Shown here piece by piece: positions 1 through 11,218 of a stretch of 64,000 bases of DNA (position 1 is its first letter; every line of letters begins with the position of its first letter). The translations under genes and the position numbers were made by a program. Source of the stretch: Hyalella azteca (Eukaryota; Arthropoda; Malacostraca; Amphipoda; Hyalellidae); NCBI RefSeq assembly GCF_000764305.2, contig NW_025931296.1, positions 290,365 through 354,364 on the forward strand, given 5' to 3'. The notes below the pieces were generated by a model. The model was not told where the DNA came from. It ran no database searches and was given only the letters and a program-made list of their open reading frames with translations.

Positions 1-220
1 GATTTATATTTGTTTGTGCCATATGTAGTTGACATGATCATATGTATTTACTATGGGTGACATGGTCGCTTGCGTATTTTAGTTGATAAGGATTTATATT
101 TGTTTGTGTCATGTGTAGTTGACATGATCATATGATTCACTATGGGTGACATGGTCGCTTGCGTATTTTACCCTTACAAAGATTTTCATTTATACGTGTC
201 ATATGTAGTTAACATGATGG
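1..220. repeat. ~90-bp tandem repeat, about 2.4 copies
   Basis: A unit beginning gatttatatttgtttgtg recurs at position 91, and a third diverged partial copy starts near 181. Each unit carries the block tagttgacatgatcatatg and the block gggtgacatggtcgcttg. The array runs off the left edge, so its full length is unknown. No coding potential is seen. Confidence 0.85.
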
Positions 221-435
221 CTATCCAGTCATACGCGACCTGTTCAACATTTCAACAACATTTCCTGTCCTCTTTGAGACCACTTCCCGCCACTGTAACG
301 ATACGTTGATACTTTTCGTTAATTAACAATAAATTTACAGTGATCTTTTTTTGCCATTGACCATTTCCCTATTGCAATTCTTATTTTTTTTTCGCTTGTT
401 CATTATCTTTCTTGATTTTACAACATCTCGCTTTA

Positions 436-605
436 TTCAATCATTATCGCTTCATTCATTATTGCTTCATCCATTATCACTTCAGTCATTATCACTTCAT
501 TCATTATCACTTCATTCATTATCACTTCATTCATTATCACTTCATTCATTAGCACTTCATTCATTATCACTTCATTCATTAGCACTTCATTCATTATCAC
601 TTCTA
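436..605. repeat. 15-bp minisatellite (ttcattcattatcac)
   Basis: About 11 copies of a 15-bp unit with occasional t-to-g changes (attagcac). Because 15 is a multiple of 3 the array stays open in one frame and gives a spurious Ser/Leu/His-rich ORF from 351 to 638, which I do not regard as a gene. Confidence 0.9.
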
Positions 606-1374
606 ATCACTATCTTCATCACGCGGATCGTATCGTAAAATGCTGAATAAATCTACGGAAAACGAATGAAACTGTCAAGTTGGTGTTATTATTGAATGAT
701 TAAGACTTATATACTTATAAGTTGTCACTAATGCCTGGGAAACATGGAGGCAAATATGGCATAGTTTTGATGTTTCGAACATCGCCTTATATTTAAAGAA
801 ATGTTTTCGTTCGCCATTGTTATTTTATTCAACCTTTGTAGTAATAATCAGTAAATAATCATATGATTGGTTGATGAATCGTACATTGAATAATGCTTGT
901 AGTCCTTTTCGTTGTATATTTTTTTTGTTGCTTGAACTTAGAAAATTTTGACAAGTTCATGCTTTGCGAGAAATTAAAGTTCGGTAACGGTTAATCTGAT
1001 AATATTTGACAAAAAAAACGTCTATTGTCAAGAGAGAGAATTCGTTCAAATTTGAATAAAAATAACGTAGTGTTTATGATTACGTTGAAAATTCATGCGT
1101 GCAGCCGTGCTAGGAACGGACAATAGGCGCGCTTCCTGTCCATTGGTCGTGCTAGTGCCTGTCAGACGTACGATACACCTTTCATTTGAACAAACTGCCA
1201 TGTGCATATTAAATTTAGCGTTAGAAAATGAATTTTAAGCAAAGCATCATTATTATAACTGTAAATAATGTTGTATTTAAATGTAAAGATTCCTGGTGGC
1301 GGAATAATTTTGTAAACAACAAAGAAAATTTCATGATTATAGCGACAGATAGTACGACAACATCCGTGGGTACG
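606..1374. other. AT-rich non-coding DNA, no gene seen
   Basis: Low-complexity AT-rich sequence with no ORF resembling a protein family and no convincing RNA gene. A short GC-richer patch at about 1095-1175 contains the inverted CCAAT pentamer attgg but nothing else that supports a promoter. Confidence 0.5.
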
Positions 1375-2220
1375 ACGATATTAAAGACGTGGGTAAGGAA
1401 CTGAAGGCCTGGTGGGTCAAGATGCTTGAGATGAAGGACCGTGACGCCGTCTGGACCCTGAGCGGAAGAATTGTTGGCGGCTCTAATGGCGAGCTTCACC
1501 ATGTCGGGGGTGAAGGGAGAGAAGTCGAGGAGATGCTCAGTCCAAATTCGATGCATATAGTGGTGGGTGGTTGGGTTTTGAGAGTGCGGAGTGATGGAGG
1601 TGATATGTTTACAGAAGGCGGTGAATAACCCCCTTCCTCTATAAGCCACTGGGTGCCAGGGTTGACTGCGGGGGTTTTCATTTCGAAAGTCAGCAGGGAT
1701 GTGCTGCTTGGCAGCAGCCGCCAGGACGCATCTGAGGATCGACTCGCCTCCGCACGAGGTGGGGGGAGGGACCGCCTCGAGCGCTGCCTCAACTGCTGCC
1801 GTGAAGGCGGGCCGGTCCGCTTTCTTGAAGTTATAAGAGCGGGCGGACCAGGGAATCAATGGAGGGAGGTAAATGAATCAAGATAGGTGAGTGGTCGGAG
1901 TTCAGTGCGACCTGAGTAGTCCAGAAGTGTTGAGTAGCAGATGCCCGGTAATGATGGCAAGGTCAGTGTAAAGGAATTCGGGACCACTACTCCAACCGTA
2001 GTCCAGAGCAGCTGGAAATTCCAGTTACGGTCCAGGGTTAGTTCGGCCAAGGAATCCACCGCAGTCGCACTAATGCAAGCAGGCCTCGTCACAGGATGCA
2101 AAACGAAACACGCGTAACTTACTTAGCATTTAATAAACAATAGAAATTAAGCAGGAAAAGTAAAGGAGGTCAGGTGACAGGTGACCTTGAACAGCAGAGG
2201 TAGCAAGATCGCCGGGGTAT

Positions 2221-2655
2221 CAAGGTTCCACCAGGATGCAAGGTTCCACCAGGACGCGAGGTTCCATCAGGACGCAAGGTTCCACCAGGATACAAGGTTC
2301 CACGAGGATACAAGGTTCCACGAGGATACAAGGTTCCACCAGGATACAAGGTTCCACCAGGATGCAAAGCAAGGTTCCACCAAGACGCGAGGTTCCATCA
2401 GGACGCAAGGTTCCACCAGGACGCAAGGTTCCACCAGGACGCAAGGTTCCATCAGGACGCAAGGTTCCACCAGGATACAAGGTTCCACGAGGATACGAGG
2501 TTCCACCACGATGCAAGGTTCCACCAGGACGCGAGGTTCCATCAGGACGCAAGGTTCCACCAGGACGCAAGGTTCCATCAGGACGCAAGGTTCCACCAGT
2601 ACGCAAGGTTCCACCAGGACGCAAGGTTCCACCAGGACGCAAGGTTTTACCAAGA
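2221..2655. repeat. 18-bp minisatellite (ggttccaccaggacgcaa)
   Basis: About 24 copies with variants atcagg, acgagg and gatac, lying inside the LINE remnant. The period is a multiple of 3, so four overlapping frames are open on both strands. These repetitive peptides are artefacts of the period rather than genes. Confidence 0.92.
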
Positions 2656-3110
2656 CGCAAGTGGTGCGGCTGAGTTCTAAGCTTAAAGCGCCAGGGTAGG
2701 AGGATGAGGACGAGGATGTGGATATAGATTTGGATATGGACGAGGTGGAGCCAGTTCGTATTACTCGTGGTTAAGTAGCCCCTTAGTGGCCAGTCAGGAG
2801 GTCTATCTATAGCAAGGAGTACCTGGGTTAACAATCACCGATTTATGGTTATTCGCATCCAAATATCAAGCATATGTTGAGGAGCCAGGGTTAGCATATT
2901 TAGAACGGACAAGAGAACCTAGTTAATTGGTCGGAATGTACTATCACGAGCACTAATCTGGCCTAAGTGAATTCAGATTGACGTTAGAACTAAGTGTAAC
3001 TACAGCTTACCCGAGAGTAGAACAAAAAGTGCGCGTTCCACCTCCCACGAGTTTCAACGAGCTAATGACTATAAGGCTACCTACGTCTACTTATTGGCTA
3101 CATAACTGCT
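2656..3110. other. Diverged sequence inside the LINE, no gene seen
   Basis: Sequence between the 18-bp array and the recognisable endonuclease part. I see no surviving LINE motif here, and no other gene. It may be decayed element or inserted DNA. Confidence 0.4.
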
Positions 3111-4187
3111 GACGTGGAGCTGCGGACCAACGAAGATTGGCCGCTGCTGCCGTGCCGGATGAATTTCCTCTACGGTCAGGAGAGGAGGGCGGACCAAGGG
3201 AGGGAAGGCGGGTCGGCTAGTCCTAGTTGAGGAAAGCAAAGAGAGAGCCAGAGATGAAGTCACCGATGGTGGTCCCTCTCGTTGCTGCTCTCTAGCTGGT
3301 CCTCAAGATGGGAGAACCAGGAGGGGTGATGGGCGTTAAAGCTGCCCACTAGGAGGCTGCTGGGATGTATACATTGATAATACAGAGAGGGGAGCCATTA
3401 AGAGGAGTAGAGATTGCTGTGGCCTCCATGGTGGTGTCGCCGCCCTTGAGGGGAGGAGATGTTACGCCCGATGTACGGGACGTCGTGGCGGATCAGGATA
3501 AGCAGACCGCCACCGTGACCCCCGGGGCGGTCCCTGCGCTCCAGCGCGTATCCGGGGAGAGGAGGGGGCGGGATGCAGCGGATAATTTTGTCTCCTCTCC
3601 TGGAGACAAGTAATCGCAACATTTTGCTGGGCGAGGTAGGCAGCCAGCTCAGCCGCGCTGAATTGGATCCCATTGGAGAATGCAGAGGCGAGTGGAGGCC
3701 AGCGAGGAGAGAGGCCAGGGGGCGAGGGGGAGCGGGGTCTGGCTGGGATCAAGTCAGACCGTGTGCACGTAGGACAGATCCAGTCTGCGGAGTATAAATG
3801 GATGGTGCGCAGGCCGGAGCACCGCTTGTGGGTCCAGGCGTTGCACCTGGAGCACAATAACGAGTAACCTCGTCATGTAACTGGGAGGGAGCAGACTGAG
3901 CAGGGATGCGGGCCAGGGTTTGGATGGATACCCTGAGTTAGGAAGAGAAGGACGAGCAGGAAGAAGAGGTGAGATGAGGGTAGGGCGTAAGGTGTCCCGA
4001 GGATAAGCGGCCAAAGATGTGGGTAGGGGGAAGGGGAGGCCGAGGTTCCCCGACCCTTAGGCGAAAAAATGGAGTAGGTAGGGAAGGGCCTCCATCCGGC
4101 CTGGCCCACGAGTATACCGGGCACCCGGCTGACGCGCAGGCCAGGGTATCCCCACGACGTAAACGCGGCAGAGATCGGGGGCCATGT

Positions 4188-4590
4188 CTATGAGGGTAGC
4201 ACACGAGGGTATGAGGGCAGCACACGAGATATGAGGGTAGCACATGAGGGTAAGAGGGTAGCACACGAGGGTAAGAGGGTAGCACATGAGGGTAAGAGGG
4301 TAGCACACGAGGGTATGAGGGTAGCACACGAGGGTAAGAGGGTAGCACATGAGGCTATGAGGGTAGCACACGAGGGTAAGAGGGTAGCACACGAGGGTAA
4401 GAGGGTAGCACACGAGGGTATGAGGTAGCACACCAGGGTATGAGGGTAGCACACGAGGATAAGAGGTAGCACATGAGGGTATGAGGGTAGCACATGAGGG
4501 TATGAGGGTAGCACATGAGGGTAAGAGGGTAGCACATGAGGGTAAGAGGGTAGCACACGAGGGTAAGAGGGTAGCACACGAGGGTATTCC
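4188..4590. repeat. 21-bp minisatellite (gagggtagcacacgagggtaa)
   Basis: About 19 copies, some shortened, immediately beyond the 5' edge of the LINE remnant. Variants alternate cacac/cacat and gtaag/gtatg. Open frames on both strands (for example repeated Cys-Tyr-Pro) come from the 21-bp period. Confidence 0.92.
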
Positions 4591-4617
4591 TACCTACTTC
4601 CCACGCAAGGGGAAACA

Positions 4618-4702
4618 GTAGAGTGTGTAACTAGTTAAACACGAGACTATGTAACTTGTGAAACACGAGACTCTGAACTTGTGTAACACGAGACTGTCCA
4701 AC
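4618..4702. repeat. Short ~28-bp tandem repeat (aacacgagact)
   Basis: Three diverged copies of a unit with gtgtaac...aacacgagact. The motif gtgtaact also occurs in the next array, so the two may share ancestry. Confidence 0.6.
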
Positions 4703-4913
4703 GCATGCTCATTCAAACAGATTATAATTCGCTTTTAAAATAATTCGGCTTACGGAAGACAAAAAATCGGCAATGATAACCATACAACAAAATTAGAGAA
4801 CAGATATACGATTTTTCTCAGTTAAATGTAGATTTGAAGGAGTTTTTAAATTATGTTAATGTTATGTGTTAATGTTAATATGTTAATTATGTTAATGTTA
4901 AACAGAGATTAAT

Positions 4914-5705
4914 TAACTCAAGGCTACCTGTGTGGAACTCAAGACTGCCTGTGTGTAACTCAAGGCTGCCTGTGTGTAACTCAAGGCTGCCTGTGTGTAA
5001 CTGAAGGCTGCCTGTGTGTAACTGAAGGCTGCCTGTGTGTAACTGAAGGCTGCCTAGCCTGTGTGTAACTCAAGGCTGCCTGTGTGTAACTGAAGGCTAC
5101 CTGTGTGTAACTCAAGGCTGCCTGTGTGTAACTAAAGGCTGGCTGTGTGGAACTCAAGGCTACCTGTGAGGAACTCAAGGCTGCCTGTGTGTAACTGAAG
5201 GCTGCCTGTGTGTAACTCAAGGCTACTTGTGTGTAACTAGAGGCTACCTGTGTGTAACTCAAGGCTGCCTGTGTGTAAATGAAGGCTGCCTGTGTGTAAC
5301 TCAAGGCTGTCTGTGTGTAACTCAAGACTGCCTGTGTGTAACTCAAGGCTGTCTGTGTGTAACTGGAGGCTGCCTGTGTGTAACTCAAGGCTGTCTGTGT
5401 GTAACACAAGGCTGCCTGTGTGTAACTGAAGGCTGCCTGTGTGTAACTGAAGGCTGCCTGTGTGTAACTAAAGCTGCCTGTGTGTAACTCGAGGCTGTCT
5501 GTGTGTAACTCACGGCTGCCTGTGTGTAACTCAAGGCTGTCTGTGTGTAACTCAAGGCTGCCTGTGTGTAACTGAAGGCTACATGTGTGTAACTCAAGGC
5601 TGCCTGTGTGTAACTCAAGGCTGCCTGTGTGTAACTCAAGGCTGCCTCTGTGTAACTCAAGGCTGTCTGTGTGTAACTCAAGGCTGCCTGTCTGTAACTC
5701 AAGAC
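4914..5705. repeat. 21-bp minisatellite (ggctgcctgtgtgtaactcaa)
   Basis: About 37 tandem copies with mostly single-base variants (gtctg, tacct, actga). One unit is extended by a local duplication near 5053. Long open frames on both strands are caused by the 21-bp period. Confidence 0.95.
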
Positions 5706-6565
5706 TCCACACCCCCACTCCACACACTTCCACTCTCCACACCTTCACTGTACAGCGTGAAGTTGATGTGTGTTCCAGACTTCCGTTATTTTCAAAATTC
5801 GTTATTTCTGTTATCCGTTACTGCTTATCATCTTTCTTTATTCCTATCCTTCGTTATATCAGCGTTTTATTCCTTGTGTCTTTGGCTAGTCCTTTCCTCC
5901 GTAGCTGCCCAATAGATGTCATCTTGCTCTCCCTTAGCTAATATCTTCTCGTTACGTTATATAATAGAAATACTATTGTTATTATTGTTCAAAACAGACT
6001 AGATAAAGATATGAAGAAATATATGTTCAGACTTGAATGCCTAGCACCATATCAAACCCAGTGGAAGTCTAGTAGTTATTTCAAACTGTCGACAGTTTGG
6101 AAAAGATCCGGTAGAAGGACCTGTTTTTACCATGTTTTTCTCAGCTCGCTTTCGTGTCCGTCTGTTTGTTTGTGATGATCAAATCTTGCAATCGATATTT
6201 CACCAACTTTCCCGCTAGCTAGCGCTCTGAAACTTTTAGGGAAGCTCAGCTCCCGATGGGCGATGACAATACAATAACCAATAATTTGTTGCACGTTTCC
6301 AGGCGTATTTATTCAATGAAATGTCGATAACGCACCCAGATAAATACGGGAACAACAATGTATCCCCTCGAATACAATTTTCTACAGAACTTCAAAACAA
6401 ATTTTCTTTCGTGCATTTGCGTGGCCAACTGAAATAAAATAAATATTATGTAGGATGACTGACCTTTGTGCAGTAGTTATAAACTCTAAACTCTAAAGGA
6501 ACTCACAAGCAGGGGTTGGGAACCTTTAATGCACGTCATCCTCGAGAGGATATTCGTGTTTAGAC
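5706..6565. other. Unique non-coding sequence
   Basis: AT-rich sequence with a C-rich patch at 5708-5755. No ORF with family resemblance and no RNA gene recognised. Confidence 0.45.
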
Positions 6566-6571
6566 TGCGTA

Positions 6572-6600
6572 TATCGATGATACGCTGCGTATCATCGATA
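6572..6600. repeat. Perfect 13-bp inverted repeat with 3-nt loop
   Basis: tatcgatgatacg, then ctg, then cgtatcatcgata. The arms are exact complements, so the DNA or its transcript could form a tight hairpin. No element boundary is recognised around it. Confidence 0.85.
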
Positions 6601-6899
6601 CGTACGTCAAGTCAAGTAAATTGGCTCGCAACAACGTTTTTCATGTGTAGCAACGGACTAAAAAGGAGAAAATANGACAGGTCCATGAGATCCCGCGTTC
6701 GCAATCTTCAATTCTAGGATATGTTGCCAAAATGAAATCACAAAGGAAATATTCGATCTCTAAAGTTAATAAACTGCGGCTACAAATCTAAATTATTGTA
6801 GTTTTTATGTAGTTAATTATTGTCCTATGTAGTTGTAACTAATTAAAAGGCATGCATATAGCAATGTAAAGCCTACTTGTGAATCGACAAGAACCACTC

Positions 6900-6937
6900 C
6901 TGTCTCTTATACACATCTAGATGTGTATAAGAGACAG
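6900..6937. other. Nextera mosaic-end junction adapter (assembly artefact)
   Basis: Two 19-bp transposase mosaic ends lie back to back: 6900-6918 begins ctgtctcttatacaca, and 6919-6937 is its reverse complement ending ataagagacag. This is the junction made when Nextera mate-pair fragments are circularised. It is synthetic and marks a place where two unrelated genomic pieces were probably joined. Confidence 0.95.
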
Positions 6938-7060
6938 GCTACAATTCTGCTGTGCTTAACCGCCCGGCCTCCTCGCCGATTCTGACCAGAAACTGGCGCA
7001 CAGAGCTGGGATCGAACCCGCGCCTCTCTGCGCTAATCCTGGTACTCTGAACTGTAACCA
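6938..7060 (-). mobile_element. tRNA-derived SINE copy, 5' part degraded
   Basis: On the minus strand the RNA polymerase III B box ggttcgatccc sits at 7008-7018. It is followed by a body (ggcgaggaggccgggcgg) shared almost base for base with the copy at 12020-12312. Only the end of the A-box region (ccagtggttacag) remains near 7042-7055. It directly abuts the synthetic adapter at 6937, so its 3' end may be cut by the false junction. Confidence 0.75.
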
Positions 7061-7189
7061 CTGGTAATAGAATAAAATTTACATTTTCCTCGCCAGGCAG
7101 CCTCGATATGTCTTTCAGAAGCAGGCGGTCTCTCATCATCGAGCATTTCCCCTATATATATCAAGCATAGTCGGTTGTTAACTTACCAG

Positions 7190-7590
7190 GCACTAACCAT
7201 TGAACTTACCACTGACCATTGTTCTTACCACTGAACATTGATCTTACCACTGACTATTGATCTTACCACTGACTATTGATCTTACCAGGCAGTAACCATT
7301 GATCTTACCAGTCCAACAATAGTAACCATTGATCTTACCGCTGACCATTGATCTTACCACTGAACATTGATCTTACCACTGACCATTGATCTTACCACTG
7401 ACTATTGATCTTAACAATAACCATTGATCTTACCACTGACTATTGATCTTACCATTGACCATTGATCTTACCAGTAACCATTGATCTTACCGCTGACCAT
7501 TGATCTTACCACTGACTATTGATCTTACCACTGACTATTGATCTTACCAGTAACTATTGATCTTACCAGTAACCATTAAGAGCAACTGTT
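7190..7590. repeat. 19-bp minisatellite (ttgatcttaccactgacca)
   Basis: About 20 copies with variable short insertions (aggcagtaac, gtccaacaat). The same unit forms a second array at 8095-8430. Confidence 0.9.
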
Positions 7591-8094
7591 AAGAAGACGC
7601 GAGAATACAGCAGCGGTACGGCCGCTCAACCTACGGCCGCATAGTGTGCGTGTACAATACGGTCGTTTGCAACGGTCGTACGGCTCAACGGAACAGCAAT
7701 TGATCAACGTATGTAAACTGATAGGTTCTCACTTTTGATTATGTTCAGCTCACCTTTTTCACACTAGAGATATTTGTTAAAGTAGGATGTGAACTTGAAA
7801 TTTATCAATTTAATATGAAATGTATCAGTGTTTCATTACAACCCTCTCTCTGTATTTTCTTTGCCGTAACGCTTCCAAAAAGAGAACCTTTTCATCGTGC
7901 CAATTATCAAGTGCCACTCGGCAACCACCTGACAAAACGATAAGTAATGAATACCGGTATCTTAAACCTGAACCTGAACGTAACGTAAATTTGGTGGAGT
8001 AATCACTTCGATTCACCCAACTTTAAAAGATATGAGACGATAGGAAACGTCTCTCTCTCTATATATATATAATATACTTAAAAATCCCAATTTA
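7591..8094. other. Unique spacer between two arrays of the same satellite
   Basis: Contains ggccg-rich sequence at 7610-7690 and AT-rich sequence after that. No gene recognised; short ORFs on both strands at 7820-8016 have no family resemblance. Confidence 0.45.
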
Positions 8095-8430
8095 ATCAAT
8101 TGATCTTACCACTGACTATTGATCTTACCACTGACCATTAATCTTATTGCCACTGACCATTGATCTTATTGCCACTGACCATTAATTGATCTCACCACTG
8201 ACCATTGATCTCACCACTGACAATTGATCTTACCACTGACCATTGATCTTACCACTGACTATTGATCTTACCACTGACTATTGATCTTACCACTGACCAT
8301 TAATCTTATTGCCACTGACCATTGATCTTATTGCCACTGACCATTAATTTATCTCACCACTGACCATTGATCTCACCACTGACAATTGATCTTATCACTA
8401 ACCTTTGATCTTACCACTAACCATTAGACA
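8095..8430. repeat. Second array of the 19-bp ttgatcttaccactgacca satellite
   Basis: About 16 units, with a local higher-order duplication: a block containing ttattgccactgacc near 8134-8215 recurs near 8305-8385. Confidence 0.88.
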
Positions 8431-8494
8431 AGGATGGAATAATTCAATAGTCCAATTATCGACACTTTATTGCAATGAACAAATGGTTGGGTAC

Positions 8495-8665
8495 AATAAA
8501 ATAGCTGACAGTTTACCCTCTTGGCTGATTGCTGCTAGTTTAGCCTCTTGGCTGAATAATGACAGTTCATCCTCTTGGCTGATTGCTGACAGTTTACCCT
8601 CTTGGCTGATTGCTGACAGTTTACTCTCTTGGCTGATACCTGACTGTTTACCTTTTGGCTAAACA
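8495..8665. repeat. 27-bp minisatellite (ctgacagtttaccctcttggctgattg)
   Basis: About six copies with small indels. The short Ser/Leu/Trp-rich frame across it is a by-product of the 27-bp period. Confidence 0.85.
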
Positions 8666-10595
8666 GTTTACCCAACAACCTACAAGGTTAACATGCTGTA
8701 ACTCCAGAAAAAATGTCCTATTTCAACAGCCAGCCTCGGGCCACACGACAATCTTAATTGCAGACACGGAAGGGAAGGGGTGGGGCTATGATTAATAATA
8801 ATCGATTAGGTATAAATGGTCACAAAGTTCTTTGAAAATAACTCGTTGAATCCTCACAGTTAACAATCAATTCGGGGGCTTTGAGGAATGGTTAGCCACT
8901 AAATCCTACTTTCTAGTTGATTTGAAATTGGGCTATTCGCATGCCATTATTTCGTTTTTTAACTATTAAATCAAAGAATAAGCTTTTTGAAATTTTCTTT
9001 GTTTCAGTATGAGCTCTGTCTATTTTAAATAAGCTGCTCCACAAGTTGTTTTATTTATTTTATAAGTAACTTTACAGCTAACATGGTGTGTTTTCTTTTT
9101 ATTTTATTCCTCGAAAAAATTAAATTTTTTGATTTTCTAATATCAGTTTAATCTTACCAATTTAGTCTGTGCTGACTATAATGAAACGATCGCAATAATT
9201 TTTGAAAAAGTAATTGCTCTAATTTATTGCACGCTTAGAATCTGAGAGATGTTAACTCTGACGCAGACATTTGTTCGGATAAAGGCATTAATAAATGCAT
9301 GATACAAATGCATTTCGAAAACAGGCCCGCATGCACTAACAAAACTCTCTGAAGTACACGTAGCGGCCCAAGTACACGTAGCGGTCCAATCAAACATAGC
9401 GACCGATTTATTGTCCCTGATTGATGGGTTTGGCTTGAGAAGTCATCACTCATCAGTAATTTCCTGACGTGGGTATGAACAGGTAATTATTTTTTAAAAG
9501 TACAACTTCTGTAACCTAAAGCGACTCGTGATGAATTACCCAGAATAATGAATATCTAATGAATGAATACCTCATTCATCCAGCGAAGCAAGCAGTTAGC
9601 GCGACTTGTTTTCTAATTACTTTTGGATAAGGCATAGATGGAAGGGAGGGATGGGGGTATTCTCTACGTTAGACATTTACACTATAAATTTAATAGATCA
9701 AAATCGAAAATATTTTCTGATTTTCATACAAGCCGGGCAGCTACAGAAACATCGGAACATTGAATTTAGCATATATTCATAATCTTGGGTAATTTTTAAG
9801 AGGCCGAATACATTCATCACATTTATCATGAACATGGTAAATAACATTTATCATGAACTTGAAAAATGTAACATATTATCATGAACCTAATGCTCGATTA
9901 TTGTCATCATTTGAAGATCCGAAGTCTATTGAGCATTTGGGCATTAATTATAAAGTACGTAATTAAAATTTCTTAATAATCCTCACATGTAGGCCTTCAA
10001 ATTTGAAGTAATCAATTAACTCAATGTTTAAATTTTGCAAAAAAAACAAACTAATTGTTTACAAACAATACATTATATTATACGTAGATTCCTTGGTAGG
10101 TTATAAAATAAACGGAGTTTTACAATAACCGAGTTGAATTTCGAATTTCTTTTCTCTTTCGCTGGAAAAATTCATTAACAAACACTAACAAATGACTAGA
10201 CATGACCTCTACCTAGAAAATAAATACATTTTATCATACAATTAATTTGAAATCAAAGCTTCCATCACTTCAATGCCGCAAATAAGTTCCAGTTGCTAAT
10301 TTAGTTTATTATGATATGCGTAATGCAGAGCAGCCTTAATACAGGCCTATTCACATGCCTATTACTTAGAAGCTTACAAAAATACTTCACTACTGAAAAC
10401 GCTGTTTGTACACTAGGAATATAACAATTGTTTGATATTTGCTATTGTTTGATACGGTGTTTGATTCAACGCACAACAAGCATGTTTGATACGCAAGTTT
10501 AAGTACCGCGTACCCAATATGTATCCTTGGGTCAAAGGATAGAAGGATACGCAAGACTGGAAGCGAGATGTGGCGAGAAAATCTCTAGAAAATCG
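8666..10595. other. AT-rich non-coding DNA
   Basis: No gene or RNA gene supported. Small local repeats occur at 9352-9395 (aagtacacgtagcgg, twice) and 9815-9885 (atttatcatgaac, three times). Confidence 0.45.
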
Positions 10596-10599
10596 GTAA

Positions 10600-10735
10600 A
10601 TTAAAGTAAGATCAGTAATTCAGGTGAGAAGATCGCCAGATTAAAGTAAGATCAGTAATTCAGGTGAGAAGATCGCCAGATTAAAGTAAGATCAGTAATT
10701 CAGGTGAGAAGATCGCCAGATTAAAGTGAGAGAAC
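10600..10735. repeat. 40-bp tandem repeat, about 3.3 near-identical copies
   Basis: Unit gtaagatcagtaattcaggt plus gagaagatcgccagattaaa. The copies are almost identical, which suggests recent duplication. Confidence 0.9.
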
Positions 10736-10848
10736 GCCAATTGAAATTTGAAGATCACAACATTACTTTTAAAAAAAACATTGATTTAACGTAAGAAGAC
10801 CACTTGAATGAATGTAAAAGAAAATTAATTTGAATTTTTTAACTTGAT

Positions 10849-10884
10849 GACGGCCTACTTTAAATTATTTTGAGTAGGCCGTCT
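10849..10884. repeat. Imperfect hairpin (gacggcctac / gtaggccgtc)
   Basis: Ten-base perfectly complementary arms, with partly paired flanks, separated by an AT-rich loop of about 15 nt. It may be the core of a decayed palindromic element; no target duplication is identifiable. Confidence 0.6.
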
Positions 10885-11171
10885 TACTTTTAGAAGATCC
10901 CCAATTGAAATCCCCCGCCAAATCGATGATGATTAATTTACTCCAAGATCATCAGGATAGTGCAAGATCACCAATTTGATATATAAGTTCAACTTATATA
11001 ATAAACCACTAATATCTGGTGTCCCGTCCATATTAAAACATATGATTGTTCATAATAGGAACCTTTTTAATTGTGAGGTAAACCCATTAAGTGTAAAAAA
11101 AAACAACTCAGCAAGTCTGTGGAAAGTCATTGGTTGCGAAGTATCACGATTAGCGTGATGGTGAGACTATA

Positions 11172-11218
11172 TATTCTAATTATCTTCAATTATAGCTTAA
11201 TAATTGAAGATGCTAATC
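11172..11218. repeat. AT-rich inverted repeat (attatcttcaattat / ataattgaagat)
   Basis: Arms of about 15-18 bp separated by a few bases. No function can be assigned. Confidence 0.5.

Larger units (their letters stand above)
1375..4124 (-). mobile_element. Degraded non-LTR retrotransposon (LINE) with PHD-like finger, endonuclease and start of RT
   Basis: Read on the minus strand, the pieces appear in element order but in different frames. First is a hydrophobic stretch followed by the 2A-like NPGP core (about 4000-3880). Next is a Cys/His PHD-like finger with CSRCNAWTHKRCSGL (3857-3780). An apurinic-endonuclease (EEP) start follows, with NVAITCLQE carrying the usual catalytic Glu and, in another frame, GGGLLILIRHDVPY (about 3660-3400). 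An EEP motif SFNAHHPSW lies near 3350, where intact elements have GDFNA, so the catalytic Asp is lost. The end of the EEP is at 2100-1860, and a linker leads to the RT start AQGPDGV (about 1860-1380). Matching sequence stops near 1375, inside RT. Frameshifts, stops and an 18-bp array at 2221-2655 show the copy is dead. The layout resembles CR1/L2/Jockey-type LINEs; I cannot fix the clade. The 3' half with most of RT is missing, which is unlike ordinary 5' truncation. Confidence 0.8.

Noticed and set aside
351..638. 95-codon Ser/Leu/His ORF
   Set aside because: Runs through the 15-bp array; open only because the period is a multiple of 3.
2170..2834. Several overlapping repetitive ORFs on both strands, some with collagen-like Gly-Thr-Leu or Pro-Gly patterns
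   Set aside because: All lie on the 18-bp minisatellite; four open frames at once indicates a period effect, not coding.
4188..4590. Interstitial telomere-like sequence (gagggta)
   Set aside because: The 21-bp unit includes agcacac and does not match TTAGG or TTAGGG repeats.
4981..5748. 255-codon minus-strand ORF
   Set aside because: Product of the 21-bp array; several other frames are equally open.
6938..7060. A functional tRNA gene (B box present)
   Set aside because: No cloverleaf can be made; the sequence is shared with the copy at 12 kb and fits a tRNA-derived SINE.
10600..10735. CRISPR-like array
   Set aside because: Units are continuous 40-bp direct repeats without unique spacers, in a eukaryotic context.
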